Origin: Protopterus annectens
Taxonomy: Eukaryota > Chordata > Ceratodontiformes > Protopteridae
Direction of reading: 5' to 3'
Length of the DNA stretch: 64,000 bases
Assembly: GCF_019279795.1 (NCBI RefSeq)
Contig: NC_056735.1
Location: 1,933,880,199-1,933,944,198, forward strand
The notes below the pieces were generated by a model. It worked only from the letters and a program-made list of their open reading frames with translations, had not been told where the DNA came from and made no database searches. Position numbers and translations under genes: made by a program. This document shows positions 35,402 to 47,699 of this stretch, one piece after another. The stretch's first letter is position 1. Every line of letters starts with the position of its first letter.

Positions 35402-36280
35402 TTGGTTCATTACAGAAGAATAACTATGGCACTGCTATCTATGTCTAGGGATTTGAACACCAAGAGGGTTTATTCTTCCTCCTTGCATTCCTTTAACTTG
35501 TTTTATAATAAACTACCTCAACCCCTGAGACACTGGGATATCCCTTTATTACTAAAGTTCTTCAGTCATAGATGTTTGCTGAAAGAAGTCCTGAGCACAA
35601 TCTATATACACTTAGCAGCTTTGGGGTGGCTGCCTGACTGCTGGGACTCCCAGATATTTCTGGTCACTGGATCATCAGCCTGGTCCTGAGAGACTGGGAG
35701 AACTCCAGAGAATCCATTCAGTACCCCAAGAGATCCTTTGGCCACCACCTATCCAGACTCGTCATTGAGAGTCTGTATTTTTCAACCCACAGTTTTACTC
35801 TTTTTCTCTCTGGGCCAAACTATTCTCAGGGATGCACACAGGTGTCTTTCAAGCCACTCAAATGCTTTATGCCATGCTTTGCATTGGGAGTATGCTGTTA
35901 TTGGCAAAATCTTAATTTTATTATGGTTATGGAGGTTTAAAACTGTCCAGACCACAAAAGGGCAGGAAATCCATTTGGCCAAAGACAGTTCCCTGTCATT
36001 TGTTCAGTGCACTGGGTCACTCCTCTGTATAGGGCATTCCTTCCTCCAGCCCTATTTTCAGTTTTACGTTTAGCTACCCTCTCTTAGTGGTGCAAGTTAG
36101 TTCAGCATTGAAGAAAGCCCCTACATATGTGGGTATTTCCTCCTAGTGCTATTCCTCTCACCCATTTCATATAATCTGTACCTCTGACCTAGCAAAGGAA
36201 GGGTATTTGACCAAAGTCCGAAAGAGTATGGGGATGGGGTTATCTGATGCAGATGTCTCATACATTAGGTAGTAACCTTT
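35402..36280 (+). pseudogene. Ngaro/DIRS tyrosine recombinase remnant
   Basis: An open stretch at 35,402-35,689 reads LSMSRDLNTKRVYSSSLHSF then LLKFFSHRCLLKEVLSTIYI, the N-terminal core-binding domain pattern (S-x-NT-x-R-x-Y, then a second helix). The next open stretch, 35,738-36,073, is compatible with the catalytic domain but I cannot assign the active Arg/His with confidence. GLSDADVSYIR near 36,240 resembles the C-terminal helix before the catalytic Tyr. The family catalyses integration of a circular cDNA intermediate. Broken here. Confidence 0.65.
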
Positions 36281-36304
36281 TTATGTACTTAGCAGGGAAA
36301 AATA

Positions 36305-36830
36305 TACTTTGGATCCTAGGGCACTCTTTTGTCAAACAAACAGCTTGACAGGCATCCACCCAGCTGCTAGACAATTGGGTTTTCTTGACCAGACCCTTTG
36401 GATAACCTGTTGGTTCAGTTATCCAGGTTTGTCTTGGATTCACCTCTGGGACATCTGGCACCAGTTATATAATTTAGCATTGTCACCCATATTGATCATT
36501 ACACCTAGGAGGCAATGATTTAACTAAGGCTCTGATTAACAATTTAGCAGCTAGAATTCTCAGTGACATGCATAGTTTGTGTTCCCTTCATCCATATTTT
36601 TTGACTTTTTGGTCTGCTATCTTTCCAAGATTCCTCTGAAAGGGCATCTGGGGAAATGTACAAGCACTTCTTTAAAGATCATGGGGCTCAGGCTGCCAAG
36701 AACTTTAGATATAGAATCACTGAGCACAATGACCTGGTGGAACCAGACAAAGATATTTTTAATCCCAATATCCATTTGAATGAACCAGGCCTTGACTTGG
36801 TTCACTTGAGTTAGCCTTGTTAGTTGATAG
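36305..36830 (+). pseudogene. SGNH-hydrolase domain of the Ngaro/DIRS element, broken
   Basis: LGHSFVKQTA, QLGF, then SLHLGGNDLTKALINNLAARI (36,495-36,560) and FWSAIFPR match the GxS, GxND and PR landmarks of the hydrolase-like domain found downstream of the recombinase in many vertebrate DIRS/Ngaro elements. The frame changes between the first and second block. The final DGxH block is not clear. Its role in the element is unknown. Confidence 0.6.
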
Positions 36831-36944
36831 TTATTTTAATGCAGTTAATTAGTGATCAGTTATTGGCATACATTGGCTAATTTCTTACAGTGACTATGAG
36901 GTATTAGATGACTGGCTGTGGAGAAACAGCTGCCACAGGTTGCA

Positions 36945-37319
36945 GATGACAGTCTCCTCATAACTTAACCCTCTTTGTGTTCCTGTGTTAGTGATTAGTG
37001 GCATCTTGATGGGTTGCCAGCTTGGCATGACCTGTGATATTTGGTGCAGGCAATTTATGCTTCAGCTAAGAGTTAACTCTTGAATTCTTTGTTTTATGGC
37101 AGGTCCAAAGATTCTTATGATTATACTTTTGGACTCTATATGTTAGCTTGAACAGTCTTGTTATGCCAGCCAGCTGGGGCAATCACTGTATGCTATACCT
37201 ACTTAATCTTCGTGTTATTGATCTGTTGTTGGACACTGCTAGTTGCTTAGTTTTCTTGCAGATAAAATGGCCACATAGACATTATTGGTGTCATCACTGA
37301 ATCAGTTCTAATGGACAAG
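36945..37319 (+). repeat. Ngaro/DIRS split repeat B1
   Basis: Collinear with 37,430-37,806: GGCTTAACCCTC-like start, TTTGATGG, GCCAGCTGG, GACACTGCTAGTT, AAATAAAATGG-like and GGTGTCATCACTGAATCAG. Confidence 0.82.
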
Positions 37320-37428
37320 TACAGCTTACCTGTAAGCATGTTTATTCATGTGCATGCTGCTTAAATATCTGTTGCAGATAACCACAGCTATTCTGGATGG
37401 TTTGACTCCTTTGAAGTCACTCTTCCTT
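37320..37428 (+). repeat. Ngaro/DIRS split repeat A2
   Basis: ACAGCTTACCTGTAAGCATG onward matches A1 at 31,696 and lies exactly between B1 and B2. Confidence 0.75.
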
Positions 37429-37429
37429 C

Positions 37430-37806
37430 CCTAGAAGGTGTCCCCTCATGGCTTAACCCTCTTATGTTCCCCCATAAACCACCAGAGGCCTTTTGATGGA
37501 TTGTCAGATCAGGATGACCGGTTAGCTTTTGTGCAGGTGATTTATGGTTAGTCTGAGAATTAACCTTTGACTTCTTGGATTTACAACATGTCTGAGGATT
37601 CTTGTTATTATGCACCTGGAATCTCTCTCTTAGCAAGAATGGGACTGGCAACACCAGCCAGCTGGTGTAGTCGCTGCAAGTCATGTCTATTTAATGTTAA
37701 TGTTATTCACTGGTTGTCGGACACTGCTAGTTTATTAATTTGCTTGCAAATAAAATGGTCACAAAGTCATTACTGGTGTCATCACTGAATCAGCTTAAGT
37801 GGACAA
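37430..37806 (+). repeat. Ngaro/DIRS split repeat B2
   Basis: Second copy of B, ending in GGTGTCATCACTGAATCAG and a short AAGTGGACA shared with B1. It marks the right end of the element. Confidence 0.82.
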
Positions 37807-37810
37807 AATG

Positions 37811-39814
37811 TTCTGTATGCAAAGTCCCATTTGTCTTGCAATCTCTGAATACACTTTATCCTAACATTTTTTCCAATACTACACTGTCTGTAAAGGCTAG
37901 TCCTGCACTGCCATTATCTTTTTCAGGAGCCTGAATACGTCCCCACACTAAATTCAAACACAGGCAGCCTTTTAGAACATGTGATCGTGTTCTCTCTGAG
38001 ATAAAAGTTATAGCCTAACAAAACTACTGACATGATGTTACTCCTTCCAGAACATATTGAAATCATGAAGAAGAAGCCATATAAATAAGGAACAGCTCAT
38101 AGACCATGGTAATAAGCTTCCCAGGTTGCCTGTAGAACAATAATGATGTTTTCAAAATGTACACTCACTGCCATAAAAGCAGCCAGCAAGACAAATGGGA
38201 CTCCACCTCAGTCATTTATTTTCGCCATAAATTTTGATGTCTTTTCCTCTGTCCATCCATCCCATACATGATACTGTGTATTTAGTTTCTTAGTTGCTGT
38301 TCTGTGTAAGAGCCATACTATTCTTTTAATATCTAATACCATAAACAAAGAAAAGGCTTTTCCTTATGGGCTCTTAACTCATTTTATCCAGTTATAGTTT
38401 TTACATTTCTTTAGGTCATAAGAACTGCAATCATATTATATGTTTTGAGATAATTTTCTTTTAAGAACCAGATGCTTTTCTCAGTTTTCCAGAAGATGAA
38501 ACTTGTGTACTTATTTTTCAAAAGTTTATTTTTGACTGCCTGTTCAGCATAAACATAGAACAGCTCTTCTCATCACCATTGTAGCATATTTTTTTAATTA
38601 TCTTTCAGAACCTAGAGGTTTCTTCTAAAACTAGTTATTCTGCTGTATTGACCAGTTTGCTACTGTTTTACTAATTTACTTGAAACAACAAGGCATGTAG
38701 TTTCCCTTATAAAAGGACATTTCTTAATTTGTTACAAAACTAATTGAAATTCTCAGTGTCTTTAGCAACCTTTTCAGAAAAATCTTCTTCAATTATGTTT
38801 TGAGAAAATTTGAAGAACATTCTTTATTATTTTCTGACTATTAACCTAATTATATCCAGCTCGGACAAATATGTGGTAAAAAGTGAAATTGTCTAGGTAA
38901 CCAGCTGTTTAAATCTTCTAGATCTCACATCCACACCTGTCATTCAGTTTACAAATTCCCTTTTAATCAATGAATATTTATCAAATTGCAAAATGCATAC
39001 CATACAAATGTCACATAGAAACATCAAGCTATCACATATGCCAAGTGGTATAAACATTCTTTTCATGAAAAAAATAAGCATATAGCTCATTTTAAATATT
39101 CCAGAATAAAAACATTTAAGATAGTTTACAGATCCACAGTGTACTATAGTAAACATAAAAAGCACTTAATAAATGATTTAAGATCTCTATCTGAACTTTG
39201 TATTTCCATGTAAGTAAAACAGTAAGTACTGGATCTATTAAACCAAACTGAAACTTTTAGTTTCTTGAGCAGCATTTTGTAAAAACTGCTCCCATTACAG
39301 TTCAGATATTTTGTTTAATAGTCCAGTTTTATTCAACATTAATATGCTAAAAAAGAAATACCTAAAATAACTGAGGTGTTCTTTCCCCCTTTAGGGAGTT
39401 ACTAAAACAATTTTTTTATGTGCAATGGGTGTGAATAATATTGCAATTTACTAAGTTGTGTGAAATGCTTAACCATACTGTGATACTGGTAATACAAACA
39501 CAAATAACTTGAATAATTCTTTTTTTTATGTTAATTATATTGAGCAGATAGATGAAAAACTAAAACCAGCAGATGTTAATTTAAAGAATGATAACTGAGC
39601 ATTGTGATGAATCATTTAAGCATGCACACATTTGAGAAACTGAGATGCTTGTAAGCATTGTTCTAGTTCTAAGGTCCGAGATACTTCAATATTCTACCTT
39701 TCAGTTCAGTAATCCAGTGAGTAATCAGAGAAATAGCATTTGTTCCCAGAATTCACACTGGTAATTTAATTACACAGAACAGAGGGGATATTTTTGTGGA
39801 TAATATAAAAAAAA
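37811..39814. other. No recognisable gene
   Basis: AT-rich sequence without long open frames or tandem structure. Nothing assignable. Confidence 0.45.
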
Positions 39815-40560
39815 TACCCCCAGATTTAATAAAATCTGTGTAGGCATAGTTTAGCACAAACATGGAAGTTACTGTGTCCATGTATGCGGTTCTCCCTTGG
39901 TAGCGCTCCATGCATATTAATAATGGCGTGTTGCTGAGGGTGAGCCATGGAACGTGGTGATTGAATCAGTGTAGGGAGTGTGTGACTAACTGTGTCCGCA
40001 GATGAGTAACACACTCCCTGCATTGTCCAAGTGCATTATATCAATGTATTGAATTTTTTTTTCAAATTTCCATGGCACAGCATGGAGTGCAGCTAGTGAC
40101 ATGTGCCAGACATCTAAAAATAGAAACCAGATGCATTTAATTTGTGATGCAAAAGTCAAGTTTAAGCATAGCTTATTGGGTTTGTGTGTTGCAGTTCCGT
40201 GCTTAGCAGTGCTTAAAGTTAGCCCAGAGGCATATGTACAAACATGTCAGCATTCCATATAGCCTAGCGGTTAGAGTCATGGCTTTATGTGCAGTCGATG
40301 CAGGGTTTGAATATATGAAAGTGAAATTAAGCATTTATTTGCCAAAGACAATATTATGAGTAGTTTTTCATCCTGATCTGCTGTACTCAGCTAAGTACTG
40401 CTAAGACCTGCTCAGACCATATAAGCACTGCTTAAACAATCTCTACACATTGATTGGCAGTGATTGGCATTGCTTGGCTGCGCTTAGCTGGTTTGTGCAC
40501 TGCTAACCATTGTTAAACATTGCTAGTTTAAGCACTGCTCAGCACAGCTGCACTGGTATG
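39815..40560. mobile_element. Harbinger-like left terminus with subterminal TGCTNAGCA cluster
   Basis: CCCCCAGATTTAATAAAATC followed by TGTGTAGGCATAG and CACAAACATGG has the look of a PIF/Harbinger terminal inverted repeat. The reverse complement of the last 45 bases of the window (TGCAAACACGGACGT then GTCCATGGCATGC) resembles 39,858-39,896. From 40,190 to 40,555 variants of TGCTNAGCA/GTGCTTAGCA recur many times, as they also do at 63.1-63.33 kb. Subterminal motif arrays are plausible binding sites for transposase or its Myb partner; this is inference. Confidence 0.45.
40255..40318 (+). repeat. tRNA-derived SINE head
   Basis: TAGCCTAGCGGTTAGAGTC (box A) and GCAGGGTTTGAATATATG (box B side) are spaced as in a tRNA. 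It sits within the Harbinger-like terminus. Confidence 0.5.
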
Positions 40561-40639
40561 GGTGATGCCAGGCCACATGCTGCATTATTAAAAATTTCCC
40601 AATGAATGTAGTGGTGGGAAAACTGGCTATATTAAGCTC

Positions 40640-41150
40640 AACAGGTGGGACTACAACATAACCAGTTGGAGTTTGAACTGTACAGGATCTATGGCAGGCA
40701 TTGGAAAGGATGCACACTTCTGGGTGCAGCTGTGGGGTATCCTGGAGTCCAGAGTCATGGTTGGACTTCTGGTGAAAGACCATGCAGACTGGCCCCTGCA
40801 GGGTCAGTTCCAGGGCTCAGAGTGCAAGGTAGACGCTGGGACTGACTGGCACGCAGTCTCACCAGTGTTACAGGTATCCTCCACACAAGTGAGCAAGTCC
40901 ATCACCACTGTGATGACCTGAAGCATTGTAAGGGGGACCTTCTGGACACCTGGGTCTGGCAAGCTGTGGCTGGGAATGTCCCACAAGTTTGTAAGTACTG
41001 TTAGCATTGTTTAACCAATACCTATTCTGAATGTTTGATAGACAGGCATGCATAAAGATTTGCTTCTCTCCCTAGAGATGCAGAGGAGAGAGCTCACAAC
41101 CTACAGGCCCATGCTGGGCACTTGGCCAGGTTGTGCTGTGAGTGTGGTGA
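40640..41150 (+). pseudogene. Harbinger Myb/SANT-like gene remnant
   Basis: At 40,868-41,005 one frame reads SVTGILHTSEQ then DDLKHCKGDLLDTW. This aligns position by position with the exon at 2-154 (SAIGIPHTGEQ, NDLKRCRQDTLNQ). The run ends at TTTGTAAGT, a plausible 5' splice site. A second stretch, 41,071-41,148, lies between TCTCCCTAG and GTGGTGAGTA and could be the next exon. Several substitutions hit conserved aromatic positions, so this is a relic. The minus-strand CR1 starting at 41.65 kb interrupts the downstream intron. Confidence 0.55.
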
Positions 41151-41739
41151 GTACAGATTATATTGCAATCTATAGTCAGTTAAGCAAGAAAGAGTAATGC
41201 ATTAAAAGCCAATACGTATGTACATACAGTAAAGATTTGTGTATTGCAATTAATGCAGATGTATGCCTGTACTGCAGTAAGTGACAACTGCAAATTATAG
41301 TGCAATAAGCAGGGAAGACTAAAGAATTAACCCTGATAATGTAAATGAAATAAAGTTTCTACTGCAATAATTGTGGAATTACAGCTGTATGACAACACCT
41401 GCATTACATCAACTGTTGTGCAATAAAGACTCAAAACTATACCAGTAACTGCATGAAGGTACCAAAGTTCTGTTGTTCAATATGTGTGTAATTAGGGCTG
41501 TTTTGCATGAAATCAATTATGACAACTGCTCTGAAATAACAACAAAAAAGAATACCACTACCTGCCTCAAGGTAAAGTTATTAAAAGAGGGGTATGCAAT
41601 AACTGTAGATTCAGAGCTGTATTACAAGAAATATTTTATGACTCCTGTTCTGAAATTACATAGGTTCATAGGTTCATAGGTAGGTAGGTACTAAGCTATC
41701 TGCCCAAGGGCATTTATAAGCCTAGCCAGAGTGTGTCGG

Positions 41740-44567
41740 CTTTTGTCGTCCCATTGATTAATTAACTGAGCCTCTGTCAAGCAGAGCCAATGAAGTGATC
41801 CCAGGGGTGTATTTTCTGTTACCCATCCACTCGTCAAGGCTTCTCTTGAATAGTGTTAGTGAGGGGCTCTGCCTAATGTAGTTAGGAATTTTGTTCCAAA
41901 GCATGGGGAGTCTCTGTGACAGGAATCTATCCCTCCAGCATGTTCAATTTATTGTTGTGGTGAGGTTTAGCTCACTAGAGCGCATGGCTCACAGTGACTC
42001 AGATTTCTTTAGGTGGAGCATGTCCATCAATTCTGAGTTGGACATGGCTTTGTAAGTCAGGCAGCAATCAACTCTGAGTAAGCGGTATGCCACTGAGTAC
42101 AGCTGTAGTTTTTTCAGTCGGGCTGCATAGGACATATGTTTGAGGCCAGTAATCCTCTTGGTGAGGTGCTTTTGTGGTCTTTCCAGCTGTTGGAAGTGCC
42201 TTGTGAGGTACATCCCAAATGGGGCATTGTACTCTATGATGGGTCTGATGAGTGACAAGTAGAGGGGCACTATAACCTCTTTATTTCTAGATGCGAACCT
42301 TTTAGTAATTAGATGGGCCACATAGAAGGATTTCCTAACTACTTTGGCAATATGACTGTCAAAGTAGAGATTACTATCTACCTGGGTCCCCAGATCTCTT
42401 ATTACCTCTTCTGTATTAAGGGGGCTGCCACCTATGTGGTAATTTGTGGGTGTATTATTTTTTCCCAAATGGGATGACTCTGCATTTTTTAACATTTAGC
42501 TTGAGGCCATGACTTTGACACCAGGTGTCTGTCTCAGTAAGGCCTTTTTGAAAGATGTCCGTGTCAGCCAGAGAGTCAATTATGGCTCCCAGTTTGCAGT
42601 CATCAGCAAACTTGGTTAGCCATAGTCCTCCTGTGTTTACCTGTACTTCTGAGAAATATATGCCGAACAGTAGGGGTCCCAGAACCTAGCCTTGTGGGAC
42701 ACCACTTGTGACTGGTTTAGAGTCAGACCTGGAGCCCACTATTCTTACCCTGTGATTCCTGTCTGTAAGCCAGTTGGCAACCCATATTGTGACATAGGGG
42801 ATTATTGTCAGGCTGGTGAGTTTTTCTATAATACCCGAGTGAGGAATGGTGTTGAACACCTTGGCAAGATCAAGGTAGGCTGTGTGAACCACCTTTCCCT
42901 CATCTATGGCCTTGTTGACTGTCTTGAAGACGTCATCCAGGTTTAGTAGGCATGATCTGCCCTTAACAAAGCCGAACTGGGTCGGATCAAGTGTTTGGAG
43001 GTTCCCAATGTCTTTGTTAATGAGTTCCATGATGATGCGCTCCATAGCCTTGCAGACCAGGCTAGTCAGGCTTATGGGGCGATAGTTACCAGGGTCAGTT
43101 GTGGCCCCTCCTTTGTGGAGCAGAATAACCATTGCTGTGTGCCATTATATGGGCATGTAGCCTGTGGAGAGGCTGAGGATGAACAGCGTGTTTAGGTGGA
43201 GGGTTAGTTCGTTCTGTAGTTCGTGCAAGACGCAGCCTGGGACACCATCTGGCCCCATTGATGCTGTATTTTTGGCTTTTGAAAGGGCTGTTTTCACCTG
43301 TGCTTCTGTGATTTCTGGGACACTACACATTTCCGGTATTGTTGTGGGCCCTTTTGAAGGTGAGAGGGAGGTGAAGTTTGCACTGAATCTATCTGCCAGG
43401 ATGTTGGCAATATCAGTAAGTTCAGTATATTTTGTGCTATTTTGCACTAGCTCAGAGCATATCTGCGAGTTGCCACTTAGATTCTTGACATAGCTAAAGA
43501 AGGCTTTGTGATTATCTTTCGAATCCTTGGGTATTTTTCTTTTGAAGTTAGCCTTGGATGATTTTATGAGGGACCTTAGTTTCTTACTGATACTGATCAG
43601 GGATGTCTTTCCTTCTTGGGATTTGCTTTTTTTTCTGAACTAGTTTCCTCCTTTTGTTGTATAACTTGTTTATGGCAAGGGTCCACTAGACTGGTTTCCT
43701 TCTCTTAGGGCAGTGAGTCTTAGTTTTTCTTAGGATGGCACGATCCATGCATCCTTGTAGGTGCTCATAGAATGCAATTGTAAAGGATTCTGCATCTTGG
43801 GCAGTGTTATCCTTCAGCATGGGGGCTGTGAAACTTTCCACCTCTGCCTTAAGTAAGGTGAAGTTTGCTTTAGAAAAGTTTTTCACTGTGGTTTTCTTGG
43901 TTGGGGATGGTGGTGGGGTGTCAACATCCAGGGTGATTAGTTTATGGTCTGATCTGACCAGTGATGGGTTGACCTCAGGTATGGAACACCTGTCGCCCAT
44001 GTTGATGATGACCAGGTCCAATATGTTGTGGCCTCTGGTAGGGGAGTTTACCAGCTGATCCAGGGCATTTGAGTTGATAAATTCCAGGAAGCGCTGAGCC
44101 TTTGAGTTTGTACTCTAGTAGTTTTCCCAGTTAATGGTAGGGTAATTGAAATTGCCCAATATCAGGGTGTTCCGTAGGACCTTCATGATTTCCAGTGTCT
44201 CCAGAATGATGGAGTGGTGGTCCTGGGTCATGGAGGGTGATCTATAGCAGGCCACAATTTGCATTGCAGATTTGCCCAATGTTAGTCGCCCATGGATGAT
44301 CTCAGAGGTATCATGCTGCACCACTAACCTGGAGGTGTGCGTATCCTTGATGAATATGGATACACCCCATCCTTTTGTGTTTTGGTCCATGTTCTGTAGC
44401 TGAAATGTGTGGTATAAGTTTTAGCCCAGTAGTGCTGGAGTGCTCTCTGGAGCCTTGAACCAGGTTTCAGTTACTGCACAGATGTCGACATTCTCCATAA
44501 TTGGGAGTGCTTCAAGCACATGTATTTTGAGATTTAAACTCCTGGTGTTGAGTAGCATGACCCTCAT
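41740..44567 (-). pseudogene. CR1-type ORF2: APE endonuclease and reverse transcriptase, broken
   Basis: The start MRVMLLNTRSLNL at 44,567 fits the ORF2 start of copy 1. Endonuclease landmarks are AVTETWFKAPE, GVSIFIKDTHTS, QIVACYRSPSM, ILGNFNYPTINWENY and RSDHKLITLDV. RT landmarks are PDGVPGCVL, GNYRPISLTSLVCKAMER, TQFGFVKGRSCLLNL, AYLDLAKVFNTIPHSG (motif A), SGVPQG (motif B) and FADDCKLGA (motif C), with LIRPIIEYNAPFGMYLTRH in the C-terminal region. Motif A and C aspartates are present. Frameshifts near 43,640, 43,450 and 42,430 and several TAG codons break it. Its sequence is closer to a working enzyme than copy 1 in motif B. Confidence 0.86.
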
Positions 44568-44584
44568 TTTTTTACTTGTGCTGT

Positions 44585-45565
44585 TTACGGAGGTGGGTTT
44601 AAATTTTGAGCCTTGCCTAAAAAAGTCACTATGGGGACAGCAAGATCCTTGGCCAGTATTTGAAAGCCAAGGGGTGACAGGTGCAAGCCATCTCTTGTGA
44701 AGCAATGTGGCTTGTAGAGCATGTCATCCCAGGCTGACAGACACTGGATCCCCTTTGAATGACACCAGAAGCTCAGCCAATTGTTGAAATTGAGCATTTT
44801 TTCTTTATACTGAGTTATCATTCTTGGTGAGGGCAGGATGCTACTCAGGGTCAGGGTCATACCCGCCTGGGCTACATGATCAGAGAGTTCTTCCATGTCT
44901 CTTTTCATGTAGTCCAGAGAGGTACATCTCAGGTCATTCACACCAACCTGAACAATGACAGAGTCATATTTGTGCTTGTTCTGGAGTGACCTGAGTGCTT
45001 GCGTTATGTGTCGGATTCTGGTTCCTGACAGACAGCTAACAGTAACCTTCTCCTTGTCCAGCCTAGTGAGTTGGGCGTCAGTATGCCTGACTATTGAGTC
45101 ACCTATTACTAGTGTGTTAGGTATGTTATTTCGCCTTAAGGGTTGTGATTATGCGGCACATTGATTTTATGTTTTATGTGTTGTCTGGTTTGTGATGGGA
45201 GGTGCAGGTTTTGTGGGTGTCTGCACTGGAACTCTCTGATACTTTTGCAGGTTTTTATTTAGAGCTTCTGAGTATAATTTAGTGTATTTATGTGTATCTT
45301 TTGCCAGTGCTGGTTTAGTAGGTCTATGTGAGGCTGGAGGTGTAGTGCAAGTGTTAATCTTCTCCTCATGACTGTCTGTTCCAGTCTTGGGTGGAGAGAC
45401 CTTAGCCTCCAGTTTGGCTGTATAATTGCATCTCTCGCATATGTTAGTGTTTTGTGGTAGGAGGAAAGGGCTATCTGTGTACATGAGAAAGTTGTAACAT
45501 TGCCTCAGGTTACCCAGATTCACCAGCTGGACTGGAGAGTACACCTGAAGTTGCCCTTTGGTCAT
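44585..45565 (-). pseudogene. CR1-type ORF1: CxxC motif plus SGNH esterase, frameshifted
   Basis: The first Met is at 45,565 (MTKGQLQVYSPVQLVNLGN). The cysteine motif CERCNYTAKLEAK follows. The frame is lost near 45,165. The esterase blocks then read GDSIVRHTDAQL, VQVGVNDLRCTS and FTRDGLHLSPLG, with Ser, Asn-Asp and Asp-His all preserved. The C-terminus ends GKAQNLNPPP near 44,585, about 20 bp from the ORF2 start. Confidence 0.82.
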
Positions 45566-47699
45566 GCCTGAATAGTAGGGTGAGCTGCTTAGTCGGTTGG
45601 TTGGTGAGGGGTGGATAAAAAGCCTTGCCCTGCTGGGCAGTTAAGTGTCGGGGTATATCAGTGCTTGCTATTAGGTCTGAGCAAGTGCTGGACTGTAGGA
45701 TGCTTTTTGAGTGCTTAGGTTGAGAGTTAGACTAGTTTCAAGTGAAAAACTGAAGAGGAGACTTAGTGGAGCCGGGAATAATTTAACCCTAGCAAACTGG
45801 TGCTGCCTGGCACACAAAACCGTGCAAATGCAGTTTTTAAACTACTAACTTCTGCGCTGGAACCACTCTTCCAGGGACAGATAGCTGCTCAAAGTTCCCC
45901 TCTCTCACAGGTGAACAGAGAAACTTCCCTCTATCCAAATAAGGTATGGGCAACTCGGAAACTTGTAACGCAGCCCTGAATTCATCCCTAGCCAGAAAAC
46001 TGGACTATACTAGCTTAGAAAGGCGGGAAACAAGAATTTTTTTTTTTGAATAGATAAGGCAAAAATAGTAGAGAGTACACTTAAAACAGCTTTAAACGAC
46101 TACAAGTGATCAGAAAAGGCTATCACACTTTAGTGTGTAGCCTACAACAGTTAAACAATTTATTTAAACAAAAAACAGCTTTTTAAAAGTGCAGGCAGTC
46201 AACTAAGTACAATATGTGAAAAAAGCAAGCTTTTAAATCACAACAAGTGCTGGAAAAATCAGCGTTTACGTGTAAAACAGTTAAGTACAGCAAGAAAATA
46301 CAAAAAACTGATACTCAATTACTCCAAAGTCTCTCTTTTAAGCTAGAAGGCTTGTATCAGTTTAAGGCTTTCTAGTGCTTTCCAGTAGGTTAGTTACAGG
46401 AAAGATGGGAAACAAGTGCAGATGTGGGCTTTTAAACCAGAAAGTTGAAAGAGATGGACAACTTCCCGAATGATCAATAAACTACAATTCCTGGGCCAAG
46501 AACCACTCTCTTGTGGTACACAGGCTATCTAGTACTTACCACTCCCACTGATACGCTAGAAGGCTGCACTCCAACACAAAGGCTTGGGGGGCTCAGAAGC
46601 TTAGAAACAGTCCTGGATACAGCAAATCTATACCTGGACTAGACTAGTTACAGGAAAGGTGGGGATCAAGCGCAAGCATGGACTTTAAAAAACAGAAAGT
46701 TGAGAGAAATGGAAAAAACTGCCCAAACAGCCAATAAACTACAATTTCTGGGCCAGAACCACTCCTCTTGTGGTAGATAGGCTACCTATTGCTTACCACT
46801 CCCACTGATAAGCTAGAAGGCTTCCCTCCAACACAGAAAGGCTTAGGGGGGCTCAGAAGCTTACAAAGAGTCCTGGATACAGCAACTCTGTACCTGGACT
46901 AGACTAGTTACAGGAAAGGTGGAGAACAAGCGCAAAAGCAGGCTTTTAAGCCAGCAAGTTGAAAAAGATGGAAAACTGCCTAAACAGCCAATAAACTACA
47001 ATTTATGCCCCAAAACCCACTCTTCTCATGGTAGATAGGCTACCTGATGCTTAGCACTCCCACTGATAAGCTAGAAGGCTTCCCTCCAACACAGAAAAGC
47101 TTGGGGGGTTCAGAAGCTTACAAAGAGTCCTGGATACAGCAAATTTGTACCTGGACTAGACTAGTAACAGCAAAGGCAGGAAACAAGCACAAGCACAGGC
47201 TTTTGAATCAGAAGGTTGAAAGAGATGGAAGAGCTTCCCAAATGGCCAATAAACTATAATTTCTGGGCTACAAACCTCTCCTCCTGTGGTAGATAGGCCA
47301 CCCTGTGCTTACCACTCCCACTGATAAGCTAGAAGGCTTCCCTCTAACACAAAAAGGCTTGGACCGCTCAGGAGCTTACAAGCAGTCCTGGATACAGCAA
47401 GTCTGTATCCAGACTAGACAAGTTACAGGAAAGGCAGGAAACAAGCTAGGAATTTTAATTATTTTTTTTTTGTTAGAGAAGAGCAGCTAAAACAGCAGTA
47501 AATACAATTCAAATGCAATATAGGCTAGCACATGTATATCAATATTACGGCAAATACAGTTTAATTAAATGCAATTAAATTAACAAATGACAAGGCATTA
47601 AATTGGAAGGCTACTGACAAGCAGTAATAAGTGCAGAGTAAGAATAACTGAACAGATGGCACAAAGAACTGCAACTAAGACAGTTACAGTAAGAGCAGC

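Larger units (their letters stand above)
31690..37810 (+). mobile_element. Ngaro/DIRS-type tyrosine-recombinase retrotransposon, decayed
   Basis: Terminal organisation is A1 (31,696-31,820), coding region, B1 (36,945-37,319), A2 (37,320-37,428), B2 (37,430-37,806): the split direct repeat layout of Ngaro-type elements. The coding region runs gag with a CCCH-like finger, RT with RNase H, tyrosine recombinase, then an SGNH-hydrolase domain. All are interrupted by stops and frameshifts. These elements integrate by recombinase rather than integrase, so no target duplication is expected. A 250-bp foldback element (32,581-32,831) has inserted between A1 and gag. Confidence 0.8.

Noticed and set aside
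31690-37810. LTR retrotransposon or endogenous retrovirus
   Set aside because: No LTRs, protease or DDE integrase motifs; RT motifs, recombinase region and split repeats fit Ngaro/DIRS instead.
46020-47460. Host satellite array unrelated to the LINE
   Set aside because: It starts directly upstream of LINE ORF1 in the correct orientation and position for a 5' UTR; kept as LINE-derived, with the alternative noted in the finding.
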